Source: Bacteroidales bacterium
GTDB lineage: Bacteria; Bacteroidota; Bacteroidia; Bacteroidales; UBA932
Direction of reading: 5' to 3'
Length of the DNA: 24,284 bases
NCBI GenBank assembly: GCA_016295245.1
Contig: JAEDLO010000016.1
Span: forward strand, 1-24,284
Position numbers and translations under genes: made by a program. Positions 14,659 to 22,448 of this stretch are shown piece by piece; the first letter of the stretch is position 1, and every line of letters starts with the position of its first letter. Below the pieces are notes generated by a model. That model was not told the DNA's origin and made no database searches. It saw only the letters and a program-made list of their open reading frames with translations.

Positions 14659-17295
14659 CTAGTTGCGTCCCGTTGCCTTGGCGATAAGGGCCTCGAGGGC
14701 ATCCTTGATGCCGTCAGGGTTCTTGCCGCCTGCGGTCGCAAGGCCGGGCTGTCCGCCGCCGCCTCCCTGGATGAACTTGGCTGCGTCGCGGATGTCCTTG
14801 CCGGCATTCTTGCCTGCCGCTACGAGGTCTTCGGAGTACATCAGCAGGAGCTGCGGTTTGCCGTCGGCAACGAACGCGCCGGCGATTGCGGTGTTCTTGA
14901 GCTCCTTCTGCATAAGAAGGGCGGCATCGCGCAGCAGTGCAGGATTGCCTTCTTCTTCGGCAATCTTGTTCACGGCGATGATGTTCACTCCGCCGATTTC
15001 CTTGCCCATTGCGGAGAGTTCCTTGGCGAACTGAGCGGCCTTCTGCTTGGCGAAGGCTTCCGCCTGCTTCTTGTATTCTGCGTTTTCGCTGATGAGTTTC
15101 TGGATTGCGCCTGCAAGGTCAGGGATGTTGTTGAAGAAGGCGCGGGCGGTCCTGAGGGTCTCCTGGGCAGCTTCGGAGTAGAGCTCGGCAGCCTCGCCGG
15201 TCACAGCCTCGATTCGGCGTACGCCGGCGGCGATTGCCGTTTCGCCCGTAATCTGGAAGTAGCCGATGTTGCCGGTGGCGCAGGTGTGGCAGCCGCCGCA
15301 GAGCTCGACGCTGTCGCCGAACTTGACCACTCTCACCCTGTCGCCGTACTTCTCGCCGAAGAGGGCGATTGCGCCCATCTCCTTTGCCTGCTCCATAGTG
15401 GCGTTGCGCATCTCTTCAAGGGCGAGATTCTTGCGGATGAGGGAGTTGACCTTGTGCTCTATGTCGCGGATCTGCTCGTTGGAGAGCTTCTCGAAGTGGC
15501 TGAAGTCGAAGCGGAAGTAACCGTCAGAAACGTATGAACCCTTCTGCTCAACGTGCTCGCCGAGGGTTTCGCGCAGCACCTGGTCGAGAAGGTGGGTACA
15601 GCTGTGGTTGCAGGCGATGCGTGCCCTTCTGGCTGCGTCCACCACGAGCTCGAACTCACCTGTGCAGCAGGCCGGCATCTTCTCGGCAATGTGGACGGTG
15701 AGGCCGTTCTCCTTGAGGGTGTTGATGATGTTGATCTTCTCGCCGTCGGCGGCAACGATGAAGCCGGTGTCGCCGACCTCGCCACCCATCTCGCCGTAGA
15801 AAGGAGTGCGGTCGAAGACGAGCTGGAGCATCTGCCTGTTCTTCTGGACTACAGTGCGGCTCCTGAGCAGTTTTGCGCCGCTGACGGAGGTGTTGTCGTA
15901 GCCTACGAATTCGCTCTCGCCCTCGAGATATTCGGTCCAGTCGCCGAACTCGTTGGCGGTGGCGTTGCGGGCGCGGTCCTTCTGCTGCTTGAGGTTCTCG
16001 TTGAAGCTGTCCAGATCGACCTTGAAGCCGTGCTCGGCGGCGATGAGCTCCGTCAGGTCGATAGGGAAGCCATAGGTGTCATAGAGCTTGAAGGCGTCCT
16101 GGCCGCTGATGAGCTTGCTGTCTGCCGCCCTTTCCATACACTCGTCCATCAGCTTGATGCCGCGGTCGAGGGTGCGCAGGAAGGCCATTTCTTCCTCGCG
16201 GATGACGTTTTCGATGAGCTTCTGCTGCTTGGCGAGCTCAGGGTAGGCCTCGCCCATATCGGATATGAGCTGTGGCACGAGCTTGCACAGGAACGGTTCG
16301 TTCAGGCCGAGGAAGGTGTAGCCGTAGCGGACTGCGCGGCGCAGAATCCTTCGGATGACGTAGCCGGCCTTGACGTTGGAAGGGAGCTGGCCGTCGGCGA
16401 TGGAGAAGCAGATGGTGCGGATGTGGTCCGCGATTACCCTCATCGCAACGTCGGTGTCGTCCGACTCGCCGTAGCGGTGGCCGCTGAGCTCACCTATTTT
16501 GGCGAGCATTGCGGTGAACACGTCTGAGTCGTAGTTGCTGTTCTTGCCCTGGAGCACTGCGCAGAGGCGCTCGAAGCCCATTCCGGTGTCAATATTCTTG
16601 GCAGGCAGGTTCTCGAGGTGACCGTCAGCCATCCTCATATACTGCATGAAGACGATGTTCCAGATTTCGATCACGTGAGGGTCGCTCTGGTTCACGAGCT
16701 CGCGTCCGCTCAGGCCGCTTGCAGCTTTCTCCTCAGGGGTGCGGATGTCGATGTGGATCTCGGAGCAAGGACCGCAAGGGCCGGTGTCTCCCATCTCCCA
16801 GAAGTTGTCGTGCTTGTTTCCCAGCACGATATGGTCTTCAGGCATATGCTTGAGCCAGGCCTGCTTAGCCTCCATATCCATCTCGGTGCCGTCCTCAGGC
16901 GAACCCTCGAATACGGTTGCGTAGAGCAGGTTCTTGTCTATCTTGTAAACTTCGGTCAGAAGTTCCCACGCCCAGTCGATGGCCTCGGTCTTGAAGTAGT
17001 CTCCGAAGCTCCAGTTGCCGAGCATCTCGAACATCGTGTGGTGGTAGGTGTCGTGTCCCACTTCTTCGAGGTCATTGTGCTTTCCGCTGACACGGAGGCA
17101 CTTCTGTGAGTCGGCCGCGCGCTTGAACTTGGTTTTCGCATTGCCCAGGAAGATGTCCTTGAACTGGTTCATTCCGGCATTGGTGAACATAAGCGTCGGG
17201 TCGTCTTTGACCACCATCGGCGCTGAAGGAACCACCGTGTGGCCCTTCTCGGCAAAGAAATCGAGGAATTTCTGTCTAATTTCCTTTGAAGTCAT
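14659..17295 (-). CDS. alaS: Alanyl-tRNA synthetase
   Basis: This is the class II synthetase that charges tRNA-Ala and edits mischarged Ser/Gly. With the ATG at 17295 it has 878 residues, close to the 876 of E. coli, and starts MTSKEIRQKFLDFFAEKGH, the normal beginning of the family. The editing-site zinc ligands fall at His564, His568 (NHSCTHLL), Cys666 and His670 (CGGCHTCATG), the same numbers as in E. coli, which supports this start over the in-frame upstream codon at 17343. The C-terminal C-Ala domain ends with the glycine-rich GGGGGQPGLATAGG. It is the first gene of the - strand operon, 18 bp before the permease-Fmt gene, and is transcribed divergently from the M23 peptidase gene. Confidence 0.98.
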   Translation of the reverse strand: MTSKEIRQKFLDFFAEKGHTVVPSAPMVVKDDPTLMFTNAGMNQFKDIFLGNAKTKFKRAADSQKCLRVSGKHNDLEEVGHDTYHHTMFEMLGNWSFGDYFKTEAIDWAWELLTEVYKIDKNLLYATVFEGSPEDGTEMDMEAKQAWLKHMPEDHIVLGNKHDNFWEMGDTGPCGPCSEIHIDIRTPEEKAASGLSGRELVNQSDPHVIEIWNIVFMQYMRMADGHLENLPAKNIDTGMGFERLCAVLQGKNSNYDSDVFTAMLAKIGELSGHRYGESDDTDVAMRVIADHIRTICFSIADGQLPSNVKAGYVIRRILRRAVRYGYTFLGLNEPFLCKLVPQLISDMGEAYPELAKQQKLIENVIREEEMAFLRTLDRGIKLMDECMERAADSKLISGQDAFKLYDTYGFPIDLTELIAAEHGFKVDLDSFNENLKQQKDRARNATANEFGDWTEYLEGESEFVGYDNTSVSGAKLLRSRTVVQKNRQMLQLVFDRTPFYGEMGGEVGDTGFIVAADGEKINIINTLKENGLTVHIAEKMPACCTGEFELVVDAARRARIACNHSCTHLLDQVLRETLGEHVEQKGSYVSDGYFRFDFSHFEKLSNEQIRDIEHKVNSLIRKNLALEEMRNATMEQAKEMGAIALFGEKYGDRVRVVKFGDSVELCGGCHTCATGNIGYFQITGETAIAAGVRRIEAVTGEAAELYSEAAQETLRTARAFFNNIPDLAGAIQKLISENAEYKKQAEAFAKQKAAQFAKELSAMGKEIGGVNIIAVNKIAEEEGNPALLRDAALLMQKELKNTAIAGAFVADGKPQLLLMYSEDLVAAGKNAGKDIRDAAKFIQGGGGGQPGLATAGGKNPDGIKDALEALIAKATGRN

Positions 17296-17321
17296 ATATA
17301 ATTCTGCTAATAAACGAACGG

Positions 17322-17329
17322 CAAATTTA
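17322..17329 (-). promoter_or_regulatory. alaS: Candidate -7 box for the alaS operon
   Basis: On the - strand this reads TAAATTTG, a full match to the Bacteroidetes -7 consensus TAnnTTTG, 26 bp before the alaS ATG. A TTTG element at the usual upstream distance is not obvious, so the call rests on the -7 box and its position in the divergent intergenic space. Confidence 0.5.
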
Positions 17330-17352
17330 CTCATTTTTTGCATTATTATAAG

Positions 17353-17360
17353 TATATTTG
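17353..17360 (+). promoter_or_regulatory. Candidate -7 box for the M23 peptidase operon
   Basis: TATATTTG matches TAnnTTTG exactly and ends only 6 bp before the ATG at 17367. A TTTG at 17337-17340 is closer (12 bp) than the usual 19-21 bp spacing. If this box is used, transcription would start at or next to the start codon and the message would be leaderless or nearly so. Confidence 0.5.
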
Positions 17361-17366
17361 CCCGGT

Positions 17367-18401
17367 ATGCCGAGAAAAAACACCCGCTACATATATAATC
17401 CCTTGACCCTGGAGTACGAGCAGAAGAAAGAATCGCCCGTATGGGACTGGCTGCTCTGGGCTTTCAGGGCCCTGACAGCGGCCGCTTTCGTGTACCTGGT
17501 CTTCTGGCTCTACACATCGGTTCTGGGACTTGACCTGCCGAAGACGGCCTACCTTAAAAGGCGCCACGCCGACTGGGAGGCGAAAACTTCCCTTATGAGC
17601 AGCACGCTCAGTTTCTATGATGAAGTCCTTTGCGGCATAGAGGACCGCAACGACGACGTTTACCGCTCGATTTTCGGTCTGAACGAGATTCCCGACGAGC
17701 TGAAATACTCCGGCCTCGAGGGTGCGAAACGCTATGCCTACCTTGACGAGTACGGGGCAAATCCGGCATTCGGCCGGCTCGTGCGCGGGTTTGATGTAAT
17801 GATGAAGAGGGTGTACATCCAAAGCCGTGCCCTGGATGAGGTGGATGAGCTTGCGCGCAAGGCGGGCGATATGGCTTCCTGCGTGCCGAGCGTGCCGCCG
17901 ATTGCTCCGCTCGAGGGCGGCTTCAAGATAACAAGCAGCTTCGGCTACCGCATCGACCCTATATTCGGCAATACCCGTATGCACCGCGGTCAGGACTTCG
18001 GCCACGCGCTCGGCGAGCCGGTCTATGCGACGGGCGACGGCGTGGTCGAAAGCACGGGCTACCAGTTCGGCGGTTACGGCAACCAGGTTGTCATCAACCA
18101 CGGCTATGGCTACAGGACGCGCTATGCCCACCTGAACACCATCCTCGTCAATCCGGGTATGAAGGTGCGCAGGGCTGATCAGATCGGCACCCTGGGCAAC
18201 ACCGGCAAGTCCACCGGCCCGCACCTCCACTATGAAGTGGAGTACAGGGGCAACTGCGTCAACCCGCTCAACTACTTCGACAGGGACATCAGCCGCCAGG
18301 AATACCTTGCGATGGTGCGCCAGAGGGAAGAGGAGTCACCGAGCGGCAAGATGGTATCGACTTCCGAGATTTTGAAGAAGAGGAGGACTGGCGATGAGTG
18401 A
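17367..18401 (+). CDS. Membrane-anchored M23 (LytM-type) peptidase, first of a tandem pair
   Basis: This 344-residue protein is a predicted cell-wall endopeptidase or wall-enzyme activator. A short cytoplasmic start (MPRKNTRYIYNPLTLEYEQ, a pattern seen in Bacteroidales M23 proteins) precedes one membrane helix (about 28-53). A charged helical region follows (about 60-175), then an M23 domain with the zinc and catalytic residues: His206 and Asp210 (HRGQDFG), His255 (YAHL) and His286/His288 (HLHYE). The domain is therefore predicted to be active. The ATG at 17367 is preferred over the TTG at 17358, which lies inside a promoter-like box. The gene overlaps the next M23 gene by 8 bp and is divergent from alaS. 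It probably works in the periplasm on peptidoglycan cross-links; the partner is unknown. Confidence 0.92.
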   Translation: MPRKNTRYIYNPLTLEYEQKKESPVWDWLLWAFRALTAAAFVYLVFWLYTSVLGLDLPKTAYLKRRHADWEAKTSLMSSTLSFYDEVLCGIEDRNDDVYRSIFGLNEIPDELKYSGLEGAKRYAYLDEYGANPAFGRLVRGFDVMMKRVYIQSRALDEVDELARKAGDMASCVPSVPPIAPLEGGFKITSSFGYRIDPIFGNTRMHRGQDFGHALGEPVYATGDGVVESTGYQFGGYGNQVVINHGYGYRTRYAHLNTILVNPGMKVRRADQIGTLGNTGKSTGPHLHYEVEYRGNCVNPLNYFDRDISRQEYLAMVRQREEESPSGKMVSTSEILKKRRTGDE

Positions 18402-19350
18402 CAAATTCACACAATTTGAATTCGACGCAGGCCGCGAAACCTTCGTGAAGGCCGGCGTAAAGGTGGTCACCCTGATCAAGCGCTTCGCGGGCTGGCTTCT
18501 GTCCAGCGTGACCTTGGTCATACTTGCCTATGTCGCGTTCTCGCTGTTTTTCAGCACCGACGTCGAGCGCCGCCTGCGCCGCGAGATCCGTATGTACGAG
18601 AAACTCTATCCTGAACTGCTCGAGAAGCAGGAACTCATCGGCGACGCCATCGCCGCTATGCAGTACAAGGACAATGGCGTGTATGAGCGCATCTTCCACT
18701 CTACCGTGCCGGAGGCCGACCCGATGGAGTCCCTGCGCCGCCTCTCCGGGCGCGACACCATCCCTGAAAACAGGCTCGTGCTCTACACGCTCGAAAAGGC
18801 CGACGCTCTGCTCGAAAGCAAGGTGGCCGTTGACGCGGCGTTCGACAATATCTTCCGAGCCCTTTCTGACAGCAGCCTTGTCCTGCCTCCAATGATCCTG
18901 CCCCTGGAGAGCGTGACCTACCCTCAGGTGGGCGCCTCGGTCGGCAGCAAGATGAACCCTTTCTACCAGGCTTACGTCAACCACGAAGGACTCGACCTGA
19001 TTGCCTTGCGCGGTACGCCGGTCTTTGCTACCTCCGATGGAGTGGTGCGCCAGGTGAGCCGCTCGCGTATGGGCGGAATCGTTGTTGAAATCGTCCACGA
19101 TGGCGGCTATGAAACCGCCTACAAGCATCTCGAGAGTGCCAGCGTTCACGCCGGGCAGACGGTGCGCGCCGGGGCCCGCATCGGCACTGTCGGAATGTCC
19201 GGCAAGTCCTTCGCGCCGCACCTCCATTACGAAGTCCGCCGCAACGGAGTGCCGCAGGATCCGGTCAACTACATCTTCGCCTCGGTTGCACCGCTGGAGT
19301 ATGTGAATATGCTCTATGTGTCTGTAAATACCAAACAATCAATGGATTAA
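18394..19350 (+). CDS. Membrane-anchored M23 (LytM-type) peptidase, second of a tandem pair
   Basis: This 318-residue paralogue of the preceding gene has a cytoplasmic N-terminus of about 30 residues, one membrane helix (about 33-54), a charged helical segment (about 56-160) and a C-terminal M23 domain. The metal and catalytic positions are kept: His197 and Asp201 (NHEGLDL), His245 (YKHL) and His276/His278 (HLHYE). It diverges strongly from its neighbour outside these motifs, so the duplication is old. It overlaps the upstream gene by 8 bp and the downstream MerR gene by 1 bp (TAATG), which indicates coupled translation. The two proteins may form a heteromeric wall-remodelling pair, but that is inference. 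Confidence 0.92.
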   Translation: MSDKFTQFEFDAGRETFVKAGVKVVTLIKRFAGWLLSSVTLVILAYVAFSLFFSTDVERRLRREIRMYEKLYPELLEKQELIGDAIAAMQYKDNGVYERIFHSTVPEADPMESLRRLSGRDTIPENRLVLYTLEKADALLESKVAVDAAFDNIFRALSDSSLVLPPMILPLESVTYPQVGASVGSKMNPFYQAYVNHEGLDLIALRGTPVFATSDGVVRQVSRSRMGGIVVEIVHDGGYETAYKHLESASVHAGQTVRAGARIGTVGMSGKSFAPHLHYEVRRNGVPQDPVNYIFASVAPLEYVNMLYVSVNTKQSMD

Positions 19351-19667
19351 TGGAAAAGCTCTTTTACTCTATCGGCGAAGTTGCCGCAATACTCGACGAG
19401 CCGGTGTCTCTGGTCCGCTTCTGGTCCAACTCCTTTCCGGAGCTGGTCAAGCCCGAGCGCAACGCCAAGCTGAACCGCCGATACACCGCCGCTGACATCG
19501 AGACACTCAAGCAGATTCACTTTCTTGTCAAAGAAAAAGGAATGACCCTGGACGGAGCCTCACGCCAGCTGCGAGCCGACAGGAAGCCGGTCGACAGCAA
19601 AGTCAAGGCCCTGGAAGTCCTGCGCGAAATACGCAAAAGCCTTGAGGCGGTCAAGAATTCCCTTTGA
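19350..19667 (+). CDS. Small MerR-family transcriptional regulator
   Basis: This 105-residue protein has a MerR winged helix-turn-helix: YSIGEVAAILDEPVSLVRFW at about 6-25, then RRYTAADIETLKQI (about 43-56), and a short helix for dimerisation. It has no effector-binding domain and no cysteine cluster for metal sensing, so it belongs to the short MerR-like proteins common in Bacteroidetes. The start overlaps the stop of the second M23 gene (TAATG), making it the last gene of the M23 unit. Targets are unknown. Autoregulation of the divergent alaS/M23 promoters is possible but not shown. Confidence 0.88.
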   Translation: MEKLFYSIGEVAAILDEPVSLVRFWSNSFPELVKPERNAKLNRRYTAADIETLKQIHFLVKEKGMTLDGASRQLRADRKPVDSKVKALEVLREIRKSLEAVKNSL

Positions 19668-19701
19668 TTTGCGGAACTAAAGGAAAAATATCTTAACTTT
19701 G
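19668..19701 (+). promoter_or_regulatory. Bacteroidetes-type promoter for the zinc-ribbon/dnaB/rnf unit
   Basis: TTTG at 19668-19671 and TAACTTTG at 19694-19701 form a -33/-7 pair matching TTTG / TAnnTTTG with a 22-bp spacer, one longer than the common 19-21. The -33 directly follows the merR stop. The expected start point lies about 30 bp upstream of the ATG at 19737. Confidence 0.65.
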
Positions 19702-19736
19702 CAGTTCGTATCTATTTGATAATTATTTCTAGAAAT

Positions 19737-20570
19737 ATGGCAACGACCAAGAAAACAACCAAAGTGGAGACTCCTATCGACGAGCGCGAAACCTTCGTCT
19801 CCCTGCGCAAGTCTTTTGCTGAGACTGAGCAGGATACAATGGAGAAACTCAAGACCCTTTACCAGCTCCAGGCTGCCGACAACGAGATCGAGAAGCTCTT
19901 CCAGCTTCGCGGTGAACTTCCTGAAGAAGTGAAGTCTCTCGAGGACGAAGTGGAAGCCATCGAATCGAAGTGTGAGCACATCAAGAATCTCATCGAAGGC
20001 TACAAGCAGACTATCGAGATGGCCAAGGCTGACATCGTCAACATCGACGAGACCACAGCCAAGTACCGCTCTCAGCTCGAGAACATCGCCAACAGCCGCG
20101 AGTACGACTCCATCAACAAAGAAATCGAGAACCAGATTCTTCTCCACCGCATCGCCGAGAAGCGCATCAACGAGTCAGGCATCGCCATCGAGGAGCGCAT
20201 GGCCGACCTCGACAGACTCGGTGAGAGGCTCGAGAACCGCAAGGAAGACCTCGCAGCCAAGCGTGAGGAACTCGACGGCATTGTGGACGCTACCGCAAAC
20301 CAGGAGGCAGAGCTCGTGGCACGCCGCGACACCTTCGCAACCAAGCTCGACCAGAGGACCCTCAGCGCATACGAGCGTATCAAGAACAGCACCCACAACC
20401 ACCTCGCGGTAGTTTCTCTCTACCCTGACAACGGGGACGGTACCTATGGTGAGGCTTGCGGAGGCTGTTTCCACACCATCGCTCCACAGAGACTCATCGA
20501 AGTCGCTTCAGGAAAGAAGCTCGTGATTTGCGAGCATTGCGGCAGAATCATCGTCAATCCTGAGGCCTGA
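19737..20570 (+). CDS. Coiled-coil protein with C4 zinc ribbon (HP0958/CdsZ-like)
   Basis: This 277-residue protein is almost entirely helical and charged from about 35 to 215, a long antiparallel coiled coil, with the family signature NSREYDSINKEIE (119-131). The C-terminus is a zinc ribbon with Cys241/Cys244 (CGGC) and Cys265/Cys268 (CEHC). Relatives include Helicobacter HP0958 and chlamydial CdsZ; general roles in RNA or protein handling have been proposed, and the role in Bacteroidetes is not settled. The ATG at 19737 (MATTKKTTK) is chosen over an in-frame ATG at 19716 because it lies at a normal distance from the promoter and starts the usual basic N-terminus. Its TGA overlaps the dnaB ATG by 1 bp. 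Confidence 0.88.
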   Translation: MATTKKTTKVETPIDERETFVSLRKSFAETEQDTMEKLKTLYQLQAADNEIEKLFQLRGELPEEVKSLEDEVEAIESKCEHIKNLIEGYKQTIEMAKADIVNIDETTAKYRSQLENIANSREYDSINKEIENQILLHRIAEKRINESGIAIEERMADLDRLGERLENRKEDLAAKREELDGIVDATANQEAELVARRDTFATKLDQRTLSAYERIKNSTHNHLAVVSLYPDNGDGTYGEACGGCFHTIAPQRLIEVASGKKLVICEHCGRIIVNPEA

Positions 20571-22039
20571 TGGCTGTTTCCAAATCTACCGGCACCCGAA
20601 AAAAGGATACGGCAGTCGATCTCGATAAACTTGGGCTTGAGATAGGTAACAAACCTCCTCAGGCTCTTGACGTTGAAGAGGCTGTACTCGGTTCTATGCT
20701 GCTTGAGCCCGCCTGTGTTGACCAGGCACTCGAGGAGCTGGGCCCTTCGTGCTTCTATGACCCCAAAAACAGGACAGTCTTCGAGGCGATGTGCGCCCTT
20801 GTCAACGAGCACGTGTCGGTTGATATCATCACCGTCGGCGCTAAGCTGCGCCAGATGGGTAAGGCCGAGGAGGTGGGAGGCGCGATGTACCTGGCAAGCC
20901 TTTCCGAAAAGGTGGGCGCCGCCGCTCACATCGAATATTACCTCAAGATTCTCAAGCAGAAGAACATCCAGCGCGACCTGATTTCGGCCTCATACGACAT
21001 CCTCAAGGATGCCTACGACGACTCTGTCAAGGTGGATGACTTGATAGACAAGGCCCAGACCAAGGTCTATGACGCCATCCAGAGCAATGTCCGCAAGGAA
21101 ATCCAGGACATCGGAAGCGTCATCAACGAGGCGCTCAGTGACATAGAGCAGATGCAGAAGACCACAGGCTTGAGCGGTGTTCCGTCGGGCTTCGTGAGCA
21201 TCGACAGCGTGACTATGGGCTGGCAGAAGTCAGACCTGATCATCCTCGCTGCCCGACCTTCTGTCGGTAAGACGGCATTCTCTCTGAACCTGATGAGAAA
21301 TGCCGCCGTGGACCACCATATGCCTGTCGCCATCTTCTCGCTTGAAATGTCAGCCATCCAGCTGGCCAAGCGTATGATGACCTCGGAGTCCGGTCTGAGC
21401 GCCGACAAGATCAAGGGTGGCGCCAAACTCGAAGACTACGAGTGGGAGCAGCTTGAGCAGAGGCTCAGGGCCCTGTCCAGTGCGCCTATTTACATAGATG
21501 ACACCCCGGGCATCCAGATTATGGAGTTCCGAACGAAGGCCAAGAACCTCGTCAAAAACAAGGGAGTGCGCCTTATCATTGTGGACTATCTCCAGCTGAT
21601 GGAGGGACCAAACGAGTTGAAAGCCAATCGCGAACAGGCGGTTGCCTTCATCTCCCGCACCCTCAAGGCCACGGCCAAGGAACTGAATATCCCTATCATC
21701 GCCCTTTCCCAGCTTTCACGCCAGGCTGTGCAGCGTCAGGGCGGTGGCGGAAAACCCCAGCTCTCCGATCTTCGTGAGTCGGGTTCAATCGAGCAGGATG
21801 CCGATATGGTGATCTTCATTCACAGGCCTGACTTCATCGGCCTGAGCGAGAATCCGGAGGATAAGGAAAAAACCCAGATTATCATCGCCAAGCACCGTAA
21901 CGGCCAGACCTGCGACATCGATATGCTCTTCAAGGGCGACCAGATCCGCTTCATCGAGATGAGTGAGGCCCTGGACGTAAGGGCACAGGAGATGGGTACG
22001 GTAACTTTTGATTCGGCAATGAACAATGAATTCGAATAA
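20570..22039 (+). CDS. dnaB: Replicative DNA helicase DnaB
   Basis: This is the hexameric helicase that unwinds DNA at the replication fork. The 489-residue protein has the N-terminal DnaB domain (about 28-130), a linker, and a RecA-like helicase domain with Walker A ARPSVGKT (228-235), catalytic Glu259 (SLEM), Walker B LIIVDY with Asp339, the QLSRQ motif (381-385), the DLRESGSIEQDAD segment (400-412) and the KHRNGQ arginine-finger region (441-446). No intein interrupts the usual sites. It starts inside the stop of the zinc-ribbon gene (TGATG), and its last 14 bp overlap the start of the rseC-like gene, so its expression is tied to non-replication genes on both sides. Confidence 0.97.
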   Translation: MAVSKSTGTRKKDTAVDLDKLGLEIGNKPPQALDVEEAVLGSMLLEPACVDQALEELGPSCFYDPKNRTVFEAMCALVNEHVSVDIITVGAKLRQMGKAEEVGGAMYLASLSEKVGAAAHIEYYLKILKQKNIQRDLISASYDILKDAYDDSVKVDDLIDKAQTKVYDAIQSNVRKEIQDIGSVINEALSDIEQMQKTTGLSGVPSGFVSIDSVTMGWQKSDLIILAARPSVGKTAFSLNLMRNAAVDHHMPVAIFSLEMSAIQLAKRMMTSESGLSADKIKGGAKLEDYEWEQLEQRLRALSSAPIYIDDTPGIQIMEFRTKAKNLVKNKGVRLIIVDYLQLMEGPNELKANREQAVAFISRTLKATAKELNIPIIALSQLSRQAVQRQGGGGKPQLSDLRESGSIEQDADMVIFIHRPDFIGLSENPEDKEKTQIIIAKHRNGQTCDIDMLFKGDQIRFIEMSEALDVRAQEMGTVTFDSAMNNEFE

Positions 22040-22448
22040 GGACATCAGACATAGCGGCAAGGTGGTTGAAATCACCCCCGAACTCACCCGCGTCGAGATA
22101 ATCTCGGAGTCGGCGTGCAGCGCCTGCCACGCCAAGGGCCTGTGCTCTCTGGGCGAGTCCAAGGTCAAGGTAGTCGAGGTGCCGACCAGCGCCTGGATGA
22201 ATCTGAAGGTGGGAGACACGGTGGACGTCCTGCTCAAGACCTCGATGGGCTTCAAGGCTGTTTGGCTTGCCTATGCAGTGCCTCTGGTGGTGCTTGTGGC
22301 TGCCCTGATGGGCCTGCTTGCCGCCGGAGTAGGCGAGGTCTTCGCTGCCCTGGGCTCTATCGCCCTCGTGGCGCTCTACTACCTTGTCATCTGGCTTTTC
22401 AGAAACAGATTACGCAACGAATATACCTTTAAAATCCAACAACAATAA
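22026..22448 (+). CDS. rseC: RseC/MucC-family membrane protein
   Basis: This 140-residue protein has an N-terminal soluble part with a cysteine cluster C31-x2-C34-x5-C40 (CSACHAKGLC), followed by two membrane helices (about 78-100 and 104-126). This is the RseC (SoxR-reducing system / sigma-E regulator) fold, which in Bacteroidales commonly precedes the Rnf genes. The fused position suggests a role in assembling, or passing electrons to or from, the Rnf complex rather than SoxR control; that is inference. The first 14 bp overlap dnaB in another frame, and its TAA overlaps the rnfB ATG (TAATG). Confidence 0.88.
   Translation: MNSNKDIRHSGKVVEITPELTRVEIISESACSACHAKGLCSLGESKVKVVEVPTSAWMNLKVGDTVDVLLKTSMGFKAVWLAYAVPLVVLVAALMGLLAAGVGEVFAALGSIALVALYYLVIWLFRNRLRNEYTFKIQQQ

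Noticed and set aside
14551..16527. Two long + strand open frames of more than 320 codons opposite alaS
   Set aside because: They lie wholly or mostly antisense to a clear alaS, have no recognisable domains, and arise from the codon bias of the real gene. The same applies to the long frames at 12403-13218, 13255-14310 and 11460-12188.
17296..17343. An upstream in-frame start for alaS adding 16 residues
   Set aside because: The extension covers the promoter-like TAAATTTG, and only the shorter start gives the standard N-terminus and E. coli-like numbering of the zinc ligands.
17346..19338. Two long - strand open frames opposite the M23 peptidase pair
   Set aside because: Both M23 genes have intact catalytic motifs and normal length. 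The antisense frames have no motif and are shadows.
20570..22039. Possible intein in dnaB, a common insertion site
   Set aside because: The helicase motifs run without interruption and the length (489 residues) is normal.
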